From: Pseudolabrys sp.
GTDB lineage: Bacteria > Pseudomonadota > Alphaproteobacteria > Rhizobiales > Xanthobacteraceae
Reading direction: 5' to 3'
DNA: 6,047 nt
NCBI GenBank assembly: GCA_019246455.1
Contig: JAFAQJ010000040.1
Span: 1 to 6,047 of the forward strand
Part shown: positions 1 to 4,202 of the stretch, piece by piece
Numbering within the stretch: position 1 is the stretch's first letter
Layout of the letters: each line of letters opens with the position of its first letter
Translations under genes and position numbers: made by a program
The notes under the pieces: model-generated
What the model was told of the DNA's origin: nothing
What the model saw: only the letters and a program-made list of their open reading frames with translations
Database searches by the model: none

Positions 1-138
1 GCCGCCCGCCGGATAGGGCACGATGACGCGCACGAGGCGCGACGGCCACGCATCTTGCGCGCGCGCGTTCGACAGCGAGACCGCCGCCAGAGCCGCAGCG
101 CCGCCGAGCACCGCCCGGCGCGTCACAAGGTTTGGCAT
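1..138 (-). CDS. Bug/TctC-family solute receptor, N-terminal part, runs off left edge
   Basis: This is the first 46 codons of a minus-strand gene whose remainder lies outside the window. The start is ATG at 138-136, preceded by a strong GGGAGG ribosome-binding site (146-151) at 7-nt spacing. The protein opens with a twin-arginine-like export signal: TRRAVLGG at residues 6-13, an Ala-rich hydrophobic stretch, and a likely cleavage site after ARA at residue 27. The mature start contains WPSRLVRVIVPYPAGG, the hallmark N-terminal strand of Bug (TctC-like) periplasmic binding proteins, which capture carboxylates and other small solutes. Bug proteins either serve tripartite tricarboxylate transporters or occur as orphan receptors. 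The ligand cannot be read from this fragment. A second, complete Bug gene lies at 1879-2853, but its signal peptide is Sec-type. No TctA or TctB transporter gene is visible. The family call is firm for such a short piece because the motif is distinctive. Confidence 0.85.
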   Translation of the reverse strand, partial: MPNLVTRRAVLGGAAALAAVSLSNARAQDAWPSRLVRVIVPYPAGG

Positions 139-145
139 GATGCGT

Positions 146-151
146 CCTCCC
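146..151 (-). promoter_or_regulatory. Ribosome-binding site of the partial Bug gene
   Basis: GGGAGG on the minus strand, 7 nt upstream of ATG 138. It fixes the start of the edge-truncated receptor gene. Confidence 0.7.
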
Positions 152-235
152 GCATGGCCGGCGTGTCGATTCCGCCGGCCGTTCGAGGGAGAGCGTGTCG
201 GGTTTTCAGCCGCCTCGCAAGCGGAAGGCTAGCCG

Positions 236-544
236 TCAGCGGTCGCGGCCGATCGGCGACAGCATGCGGTCGCGGCTGCTGTAGAAGTCGTTATCGAACG
301 AGCGCTGCGGCCCGACCGTCATCGTGCCGCCACCGAACTTGAAGCTGCTGCCGCCCTTGTTGTCGGAATCTTCAAGCTTGTGCCGGGGATCGGTATAGAC
401 CGGCAGGCCGTCGGCCTGTAGTTCGGCCTTACCGCCGCTATTGCCGTCGGCGTTATTGAACGTGAAGGCGTGCGCCGGGACAATCATGGCCGCCGCGCCA
501 AGCACGATCAGGGCCGCCACCTGGAATTTGAGAAAATTCGCCAT
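236..544 (-). CDS. Small secreted protein of unknown function
   Basis: This encodes a 102-aa protein with a clear Sec signal peptide. It has Lys6 near the start, a hydrophobic core at about residues 8-22, and a probable cleavage after AHA at residue 26, leaving a mature part of about 76 residues. The mature protein is polar, has no second membrane segment and no cysteine. It holds a Gly/Ser/Lys-rich centre with FKFGGG near residues 68-73 and an Arg/Asp-rich C-terminus. The start is ATG 544-542, with a purine-rich GAGGGGG just upstream. I recognise no domain. Secreted proteins of this general look occur in Hyphomicrobiales genomes, but no function should be assigned. It is transcribed away from the SH3b gene across a divergent spacer and lies 97 bp upstream of the partial Bug gene on the same strand. 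The gene looks real because of codon bias, the signal peptide and the start signal. Confidence 0.8.
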   Translation of the reverse strand: MANFLKFQVAALIVLGAAAMIVPAHAFTFNNADGNSGGKAELQADGLPVYTDPRHKLEDSDNKGGSSFKFGGGTMTVGPQRSFDNDFYSSRDRMLSPIGRDR

Positions 545-652
545 ATCCCCCTCGCCAGCGTCAATCGGACGTCATGAATCAACCGGCACAATATGGCGGC
601 AGCGCGGCATAAGCCAGCATCATATGAGCATCGGCGCCCGTCCGGGCATGGC

Positions 653-680
653 TTGAAAATGTCGCACTTTGCGCGACAAT
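653..680 (+). promoter_or_regulatory. Candidate promoter of the SH3b gene, with internal inverted repeat
   Basis: A -35-like TTGAAA (653-658) and a -10-like GACAAT (675-680) are separated by 16 nt. They sit about 38 bp before ATG 719, in the only spacer available to this gene. Between and across them lies an inverted repeat, TGTCGC (660-665) and GCGACA (673-678), which overlaps the -10 box and could be an operator. Each hexamer matches consensus at only about four of six positions, so this is a plausible guess. Confidence 0.35.
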
Positions 681-718
681 AACGGGCAAGGGGTCGACGT
701 TAATTGGTTGAGGGATCC

Positions 719-1168
719 ATGACGCTTTTGCGTCTTACTGTCAGCGCGGCATCGCTGCTTGCGCTCACCGCCGCCGCCGTTGCGAAACCTGTCACGCTTG
801 CGAGCGAAACCAATCTGCGCGCCGCGCCGGGAACAAAAAGCGACGTCGTCGGCCTGATGCCGAGAGGCGAGACGATCGAGGTCGGCGCTTGCGACGCCGG
901 CTGGTGCAAGGTCACCTGGAACGGCAAGGAAGGCTTTGCGATCGCGCGCAATGTCGGGATGGCCAGTCCGCCACGCACCGTCGCCGCGCGCGGCCCGCGT
1001 TATGCCGGTGACGATTATGTGCCGGTGTCGCCGCCCGGCGTGGTTTATGAAGACGACGCGCCGGTCGTCTACGGTCCGCCGGCCTATTACTACTATCCAT
1101 ATCGCGGACCTTATTGGGGTGGCGGTTGGGGCTGGCGCGGCGGCTGGCATTATCACCGCCACTGGTGA
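719..1168 (+). CDS. Secreted SH3b-domain protein with Tyr/Gly/Trp/His-rich tail
   Basis: This is a 149-aa exported protein. Residues 1-22 form a Sec signal peptide (hydrophobic core, cleavage after AVA). Residues about 25-80 form a bacterial SH3 (SH3_3/YgiM-like) domain: NLRAAPGTKSDVVG (32-45), the following PRGETIEV turn, and the closing WCKVTWNGKEGFAIARNV (62-79). Two cysteines in the domain, C58 and C63, could form a disulfide. Residues 81-149 are low complexity: a Pro/Val/Tyr-rich linker, then a run of four Tyr and a Gly/Trp/Tyr stretch ending in HYHRHW. SH3b domains of this type usually bind cell-wall peptides, so a periplasmic or cell-envelope role is likely but inferred. ATG 719 is preferred over an in-frame TTG at 704 because GAGG sits about 5 nt upstream and the signal peptide then begins normally. 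Secreted SH3 proteins with such tails recur in Hyphomicrobiales. Confidence 0.88.
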   Translation: MTLLRLTVSAASLLALTAAAVAKPVTLASETNLRAAPGTKSDVVGLMPRGETIEVGACDAGWCKVTWNGKEGFAIARNVGMASPPRTVAARGPRYAGDDYVPVSPPGVVYEDDAPVVYGPPAYYYYPYRGPYWGGGWGWRGGWHYHRHW

Positions 1169-1171
1169 GCA

Positions 1172-1203
1172 AAAGTTCGCCACTGACTCGTTACGCGAAT
1201 TTT
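1172..1203 (+). terminator. Possible terminator after the SH3b gene
   Basis: AAAGTTCGC (1172-1180) can pair with GCGAATTTT (1195-1203), with one G·T wobble and a 14-nt loop. The 3' arm ends in TTTT. It lies 4 nt after the SH3b stop codon. The GC part of the stem is short and the loop is long, so confidence is moderate. Confidence 0.4.
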
Positions 1204-1401
1204 ACGGGATAAGGCGCGCGGGAGGCATCCGAACACCGCCTGCGTCACCACATCGTCGCGATTATCGTTTCATTTACCGCGCGCGCGCAGAGATAGGCCG
1301 TGCGCCGACTCCGTGTGGCCCATTGCTTGCATAGTACGACGCACAATGTCGCCAGCGCGTCCCGTCGCCGCGTTTCGCAACAACACTCGAGGAACAGCAG
1401 A
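1204..1401. other. Non-coding spacer between SH3b gene and small membrane protein genes
   Basis: I see no gene, RNA or clear promoter here. There is a short alternating GC run (CCGCGCGCGCGC) near 1279-1290. Reading frames that cross the stretch look like shadows, without codon bias or start signals. The promoter of the downstream gene pair must lie here, but I could not pick a convincing pair of boxes. Confidence 0.4.
1389..1393 (+). promoter_or_regulatory. Ribosome-binding site deciding the start at 1402
   Basis: GAGGA lies 8 nt before ATG 1402. It supports a short protein that starts here over a longer in-frame extension beginning at 1300, whose extra residues look like non-coding translation. 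Confidence 0.6.
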
Positions 1402-1587
1402 ATGCCCCTGCCGCCGCTTCCAATGCGTGCCCAAGCCCGGACCGAGAGCCTGGCATTGAAGTCGTTTCTGGTGATCAGCGCGCTGATGCTCGGCTCGCTG
1501 GTCGTGGTCGCGCAGGAATTTTTCTTTTCCGCCCCTGCATTTTCCCTAAGCGAAACGGAGGCGGCACTGCGTCTCGCCGCACGCTGA
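1402..1587 (+). CDS. Small single-pass membrane protein, copy 1 of a tandem pair
   Basis: This encodes a 61-aa protein of unknown function. Residues 1-19 are Pro-rich and basic (MPLPPLPMRAQAR), residues about 20-37 form one hydrophobic membrane segment (FLVISALMLGSLVVVA), and the remainder is a short tail ending ETEAALRLAAR. The positive-inside rule predicts the N-terminus in the cytoplasm and the tail in the periplasm. The start ATG has GAGGA at good spacing. The next gene (1666-1878) has the same layout, and the two align without gaps from F22 to E39 of this protein, with matches at F22, S26, A27, L28, L30, V34, V36 and E39, and further at P45 and T52. A shared origin by duplication is therefore likely. 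The genes are 78 bp apart on the same strand and may be cotranscribed. I do not recognise a named family. Confidence 0.65.
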   Translation: MPLPPLPMRAQARTESLALKSFLVISALMLGSLVVVAQEFFFSAPAFSLSETEAALRLAAR

Positions 1588-1652
1588 TTTTCAGCGCACG
1601 GCGCGGATCGATTTCGAACGTGAGCGCGTTTTCTGCCGGGAACCCGAGCGAA

Positions 1653-1657
1653 AGGAG
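1653..1657 (+). promoter_or_regulatory. Ribosome-binding site selecting the GTG start at 1666
   Basis: AGGAG lies 8 nt before GTG 1666. The first in-frame ATG at 1675 would be 17 nt away, so GTG is the better start. Confidence 0.7.
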
Positions 1658-1665
1658 AACGACAC

Positions 1666-1878
1666 GTGCCGACGATGCTGCCACCCCGCAAGCCCCGTGC
1701 TGTCGCGAAGCCGCAGAAGCAGACGCTCGCGGCTTTCATGTTCAATGCCTTCATGATCGTCAGCGCGCTAGCGCTTACCTTCGTGGTGCTAGTCACCGAG
1801 GAACGCTATGCGTTCGGGCCGGAATATCAAAAAACGGTCACCGCCGAGCGGTTCGTCGACCTCGAAAAGGCGCCCTGA
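1666..1878 (+). CDS. Small single-pass membrane protein, copy 2 of a tandem pair
   Basis: This encodes a 70-aa protein of unknown function that starts with GTG behind a strong AGGAG site. Residues 1-19 are Pro/Lys/Arg-rich (PPRKPRAVAKPQK), residues about 22-44 form a membrane segment (FMIVSALALTFVVLVT), and residues 45-70 make a charged tail with EERYAFGPEYQKTV. The basic N-terminus predicts that it faces the cytoplasm and the tail the periplasm. The segment F29 to E46 lines up without gaps with F22 to E39 of the preceding protein, which marks the two as probable paralogues. The TGA stop at 1876-1878 directly abuts the stop of the convergent Bug gene, leaving no room for a terminator between them. 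Function is not assignable. Small Hyphomicrobiales membrane proteins of this kind are usually annotated as hypothetical. Confidence 0.75.
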   Translation: MPTMLPPRKPRAVAKPQKQTLAAFMFNAFMIVSALALTFVVLVTEERYAFGPEYQKTVTAERFVDLEKAP

Positions 1879-2853
1879 CTATTCGACCTTGAGATTGAGC
1901 TTGTGAACGAGCGCGCTCCATTTGCGCTCCTCCTGATCGATATCGCTGGCGTATTCCTGCGGCGTCGAGGTCATCGGGTCGCCACCCTCGGCGTGAATGC
2001 GCTGCCTGACCTCATCGGTATTGACCAACCTGCGCAACTCAGCGCTGAGCTTGTCGATAATTTCCTTCGGTGTTCCCGCCGGCGCCAGAACGCCATAGTG
2101 CAGCACCGCCTCGAAGCCGGGCATGCCGGATTCATCGAAAGTCGGCACATCCGGCAGTAGCGAGAAGCGGCTCTTGCTGGTCACCGCGATGACGCGCAGC
2201 CGGCCGGCCTCGATATTGCCGAGCGCGGGCGGCAGGACGCCGAACGCGACCGGGACGTGGCCTCCCAATAGATCGTTCATCACCGGCGCCGTGCCCTTGT
2301 AGCTGATGATTTCGGCCTCGACCTCCGCCTCCGCCTTGAAGAGTTGCGCGCACATATAGCCGCCGGTGCCCACCGCGGAGGTGCCGATGTTGAGCTTGCC
2401 GGGATTCTTTTTCGCGATGGCGATGACATCGGCGATGGTCTTGCCGGAGAACGAGGGATGTGCGAGCAGCGCGACCGGCATCGAGGCCACCAAGCCGATT
2501 GGCGCGAATTCTTGGCGCGGATCGCCGGCGGCGTTCGGATAGAGCGAAGGATTGATCGAGATCGTGCCGGTGTGGCCGAGCAATAGCGTATAACCATCGG
2601 GTGCGGCACGTGCGACCGCGCGCGTGCCGATATTGCCGCCGCCACCGCCACGATTGTCGACAACGACGTTCTGCCCGAGCGCGACCGACAATTTCTCGGC
2701 GACGACACGCGCCATGGCGTCGACGCCGCCGGCCGGCGGATAAGGCACGATCAAGGTGATCGGCCGCGTCGGATAGTCGATCGCGAGAGCGGGCGCGGCG
2801 AGCGCACAAAGAAAGGCTGCGCCGAGCGCGATGGCAATGAGGCGTGTCCGCAA
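1879..2853 (-). CDS. Bug/TctC-family periplasmic solute-binding receptor
   Basis: This is a complete 324-aa Bug (tripartite tricarboxylate receptor, TctC) protein, of normal family length. Residues 1-24 form a Sec signal peptide with likely cleavage after ALA. Family motifs follow in order: YPTRPITLIVPYPPAGGVD (27-45), VVDNRGGGGGNIGT (64-77), PDGYTLLLG (85-93), EFAPIGLVASMPVAL (115-129), and the C-terminal lobe with LPDVPTFDESGMPGFE, APAGTP and a final helix. Such receptors bind organic acids, amino acids or aromatic compounds in the periplasm. The ligand cannot be predicted from the sequence alone. There is no TctA/TctB membrane component nearby, so it is an orphan receptor like most of its family. 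It starts with TTG, supported by GGAGG five bases upstream, and I see no better in-frame start. A terminator separates it from the DUF465 gene upstream, so it probably has its own promoter. Confidence 0.95.
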   Translation of the reverse strand: MRTRLIAIALGAAFLCALAAPALAIDYPTRPITLIVPYPPAGGVDAMARVVAEKLSVALGQNVVVDNRGGGGGNIGTRAVARAAPDGYTLLLGHTGTISINPSLYPNAAGDPRQEFAPIGLVASMPVALLAHPSFSGKTIADVIAIAKKNPGKLNIGTSAVGTGGYMCAQLFKAEAEVEAEIISYKGTAPVMNDLLGGHVPVAFGVLPPALGNIEAGRLRVIAVTSKSRFSLLPDVPTFDESGMPGFEAVLHYGVLAPAGTPKEIIDKLSAELRRLVNTDEVRQRIHAEGGDPMTSTPQEYASDIDQEERKWSALVHKLNLKVE

Positions 2854-2858
2854 CCTCC

Positions 2859-2863
2859 CCTCC
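2859..2863 (-). promoter_or_regulatory. Ribosome-binding site supporting the TTG start of the Bug gene
   Basis: GGAGG lies 5 nt upstream of TTG 2853, followed directly by a second GGAGG that touches the start codon. No ATG or GTG in frame gives a complete signal peptide, so TTG is chosen. Confidence 0.65.
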
Positions 2864-2891
2864 AGGCCTTTTTCTTCCGGCTTATCAATAC

Positions 2892-2925
2892 AAAACCGCC
2901 GCCTCGCGAGCGAGCCGGCGGTTTT
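2892..2925 (-). terminator. Stem-loop terminator after the minus-strand DUF465 gene
   Basis: AAAACCGCCG (2892-2901) pairs perfectly with CGGCGGTTTT (2916-2925). Inside, CTCG and CGAG add a 4-bp stem with a CGAG loop after one C·C mismatch. The A and T tracts flank both sides, so it could act on both strands. On the minus strand it begins 27 nt after the DUF465 stop and ends about 38 nt before the Bug start codon, so it most likely ends the DUF465 transcript. Confidence 0.75.
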
Positions 2926-2952
2926 AAAATTTTGACCTAACGATTGATGCGG

Positions 2953-3138
2953 TCAGTGCAGGCTGATGCTGCCGTTATGCCGCAACTTCGCGATTTCGTC
3001 CTTCACTAGCAACTTGCGTCGTTTCAATTCCGCTATCACCAGATCATCGGTCGCGGGGTGGGACAGGCAGTCGTGGATTTCTTGTTCGAGTGCCTGGTGC
3101 CGCTTTTCCAGTTCCGCAAGGTGCGATTGCATCGACAT
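2953..3138 (-). CDS. DUF465 (YdcH-like) small protein
   Basis: This encodes a 61-aa cytoplasmic protein of the DUF465 / YdcH family. It is built as a helical hairpin: helix one at about residues 5-24 (HLAELEKRHQALEQEIHDCL), a turn with HPATDD (27-32), then helix two carrying the family signature AELKRRKLLVKDEIAKL (36-52). Length and motif match the family. The molecular role of DUF465 proteins is not established. ATG 3138 is chosen because GAGGAG lies 9 nt upstream, and a longer in-frame extension upstream has no family similarity. A divergent paralogue sits at 3387-3599. The gene is closed by the stem-loop at 2892-2925, which suggests a monocistronic transcript. Confidence 0.92.
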   Translation of the reverse strand: MSMQSHLAELEKRHQALEQEIHDCLSHPATDDLVIAELKRRKLLVKDEIAKLRHNGSISLH

Positions 3139-3181
3139 GTAGGATGTCTCCTCAATCCGTTGGGTCCTGACGCGCTTTGAG

Positions 3182-3202
3182 CTTAGACTAGAATCGTCTA
3201 GG
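3182..3202. promoter_or_regulatory. Inverted repeat upstream of the minus-strand DUF465 gene
   Basis: Two overlapping inverted repeats share this stretch: TAGAC (3184-3188) with GTCTA (3196-3200), and CTAGA (3188-3192) with TCTAG (3197-3201). It lies 44-64 bp upstream of ATG 3138, where a promoter or operator would be expected. This is an operator candidate only; no named regulator is recognised. Confidence 0.25.
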
Positions 3203-3279
3203 CCGCGACGGTACGCCCGTCCTTGCGCTGCGGCAACGTGAACAAAATATTGAGTTCCGGCACGGGGTTCCGTTCGAAC

Positions 3280-3308
3280 TTGAACGGTCCTGTGGAAAAC
3301 GCGAGAAT
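3280..3308 (+). promoter_or_regulatory. Candidate promoter of the plus-strand DUF465 gene
   Basis: A -35-like TTGAAC (3280-3285) and a -10-like GAGAAT (3303-3308) are spaced by 17 nt. Both match consensus at about four of six positions. The predicted transcript would start near 3315, giving a leader of about 70 nt that contains the palindrome at 3325-3336. Confidence 0.35.
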
Positions 3309-3324
3309 CCGCGGCAAGTCCGAT

Positions 3325-3344
3325 GGTTGGCCAACCGTGGCCAA
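3325..3344. promoter_or_regulatory. Palindrome and helical-phase repeat in the DUF465 spacer
   Basis: GGTTGGCCAACC (3325-3336) is a perfect 12-bp palindrome. Its half TGGCCAA (3328-3334) recurs at 3338-3344, exactly 10 bp further on, about one helical turn. Such spacing is typical of paired regulator sites. It lies between the candidate promoter and the start codon of the plus-strand DUF465 gene. No known regulator is assigned. Confidence 0.3.
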
Positions 3345-3386
3345 GAGGCATTCTAAGGCGCGATCGGGCGCGATCCGGGGACCCTG

Positions 3387-3599
3387 GTGGCGATTAGCAA
3401 GGACGAAGAGCGCGAGTTGCGGGAGGTTTTGGCGCGCCTCCTCCAGGAGCATCGCGATCTCGACGCCGCCATTGCGGCGTTGGCCGTATCGCCGGGCTCC
3501 GACCTGATCCAGGTCCAGCGGCTCAAGAAGCGAAAGCTCGTCCTGCGCGACAAGATCCGCCAGGTCGAGGACCAGCTCACCCCCGACATCATTGCCTAG
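3387..3599 (+). CDS. DUF465 (YdcH-like) small protein, second copy
   Basis: This encodes a 70-aa DUF465 / YdcH-family protein. Helix one (about residues 6-33) is charged and amphipathic (EERELREVLARLLQEHRDLD), a PGSD turn follows (36-39), and helix two holds the signature VQRLKKRKLVLRDKI (43-57) with an EDQL extension. It matches the 61-aa protein at 2953-3138 most clearly in the LK(K/R)RKL..(R/K)D.I core, so the two are divergent paralogues, although overall identity is modest. It starts with GTG 3387 behind GGGGA (3377-3381). No ATG gives a full domain. The TAG stop lies 6 bp from the stop of the convergent GGDEF gene. The family's role is unknown. Confidence 0.9.
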   Translation: MAISKDEERELREVLARLLQEHRDLDAAIAALAVSPGSDLIQVQRLKKRKLVLRDKIRQVEDQLTPDIIA

Positions 3600-3605
3600 A
3601 TTTAC

Positions 3606-4202
3606 CTAACCACGCCGTTCGCGTTTGCGGGCATACATCGCCTGATCAGCGGCGTGCAGGATGGCGCCGGGCGTTTGCGATTTGCCGAGCATGGCGACGC
3701 CGGCCGAGGCGCCGACCGACAGCTGCTCTCCGGCGTGCGGGACGTCGACCTCGCACACGGCGGTCTCGAGTTCGCGCGCCTTGACGCGCGCCGCCTGCTC
3801 CGGAGCATTCCAGATCAGAACAGCGAATTCATCGCCGCCGAGCCGTGCCACGATGTCCGAAGCGCGCACGAGTCCGGTCAGACGCTGGGCGACCGCCGTG
3901 AGCAGCGCATCACCGGCGGCGTGACCGTGTCGGTCATTGACGGTCTTGAAGCCGTCGAGATCGATGTAAATCAGCGCCGCGAGCGTGCCGTAGCGGTCGA
4001 TATAAGCAAGAGCGCGTTTGAGCTCGCGCTCGAAGCCGCGGCGATTAAGGATATCGAGCAGCGGATCGACGTCGGCGCGCGCTTCAAGCTCGCCGATCTT
4101 GGCCCGCGCCACATCGAGGTCGTGTTTCAAACGCTCGATTTCGGCCAGTAGCAAAGCTGCCGGCCCGAGCGGGGCACCCGTCTGGTCGGGCGCTCCCTTC
4201 AT
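3606..4202 (-). CDS. Diguanylate cyclase (GGDEF) with N-terminal coiled coil
   Basis: This 198-aa cytoplasmic protein is predicted to condense two GTP into cyclic di-GMP. Residues about 15-45 form a charged heptad-like helix (AEIERLKHDL...KIGELEAR), probably for dimerisation. The GGDEF domain follows: DPLLDILNRRGFEREL (46-61, with Leu where Thr is common), DLDGFKTVND (81-90), HGHAAGD (92-98), the catalytic GGDEF (122-126) and the closing ADQAMYARKR. The product-inhibition site RxxD is present as RASD (113-116), five residues before GGDEF. There is no membrane or sensor domain. ATG 4202 overlaps the stop of the PurC-PurE gene as ATGA and has only a weak ribosome site behind a hairpin, so translation is probably coupled to the purine gene. 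A longer in-frame extension upstream lies inside the purine gene and is not credible. Activity is inferred from the intact motifs. Confidence 0.93.
   Translation of the reverse strand: MKGAPDQTGAPLGPAALLLAEIERLKHDLDVARAKIGELEARADVDPLLDILNRRGFERELKRALAYIDRYGTLAALIYIDLDGFKTVNDRHGHAAGDALLTAVAQRLTGLVRASDIVARLGGDEFAVLIWNAPEQAARVKARELETAVCEVDVPHAGEQLSVGASAGVAMLGKSQTPGAILHAADQAMYARKRERRG

Noticed and set aside
207..235. Stem-loop downstream of the small secreted protein gene as a terminator
   Set aside because: Only a 4-bp CCGC/GCGG stem forms and there is no U tract on the minus strand.
1279..1290. Alternating GC run as a functional element
   Set aside because: It is a short low-complexity stretch of a kind expected in GC-rich DNA, with no partner repeat or nearby signal.
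1245..1796. Long open frame on the minus strand (183 codons)
   Set aside because: It overlaps the two small plus-strand genes, has Arg/Ala/Ser-rich composition typical of reverse-strand shadows in GC-rich DNA, and lacks a ribosome site or recognisable motif.
2132..2809. Long open frame on the minus strand inside the Bug gene
   Set aside because: It is a frame-shifted shadow of the Bug gene. Its Arg-rich translation has no domain.
3240..3285. LexA (SOS) box from GTTC/GAAC half-sites
   Set aside because: The alphaproteobacterial box needs GTTC-N7-GTTC. None of the pairs here has seven bases between half-sites (spacings seen include 1, 2 and 9).
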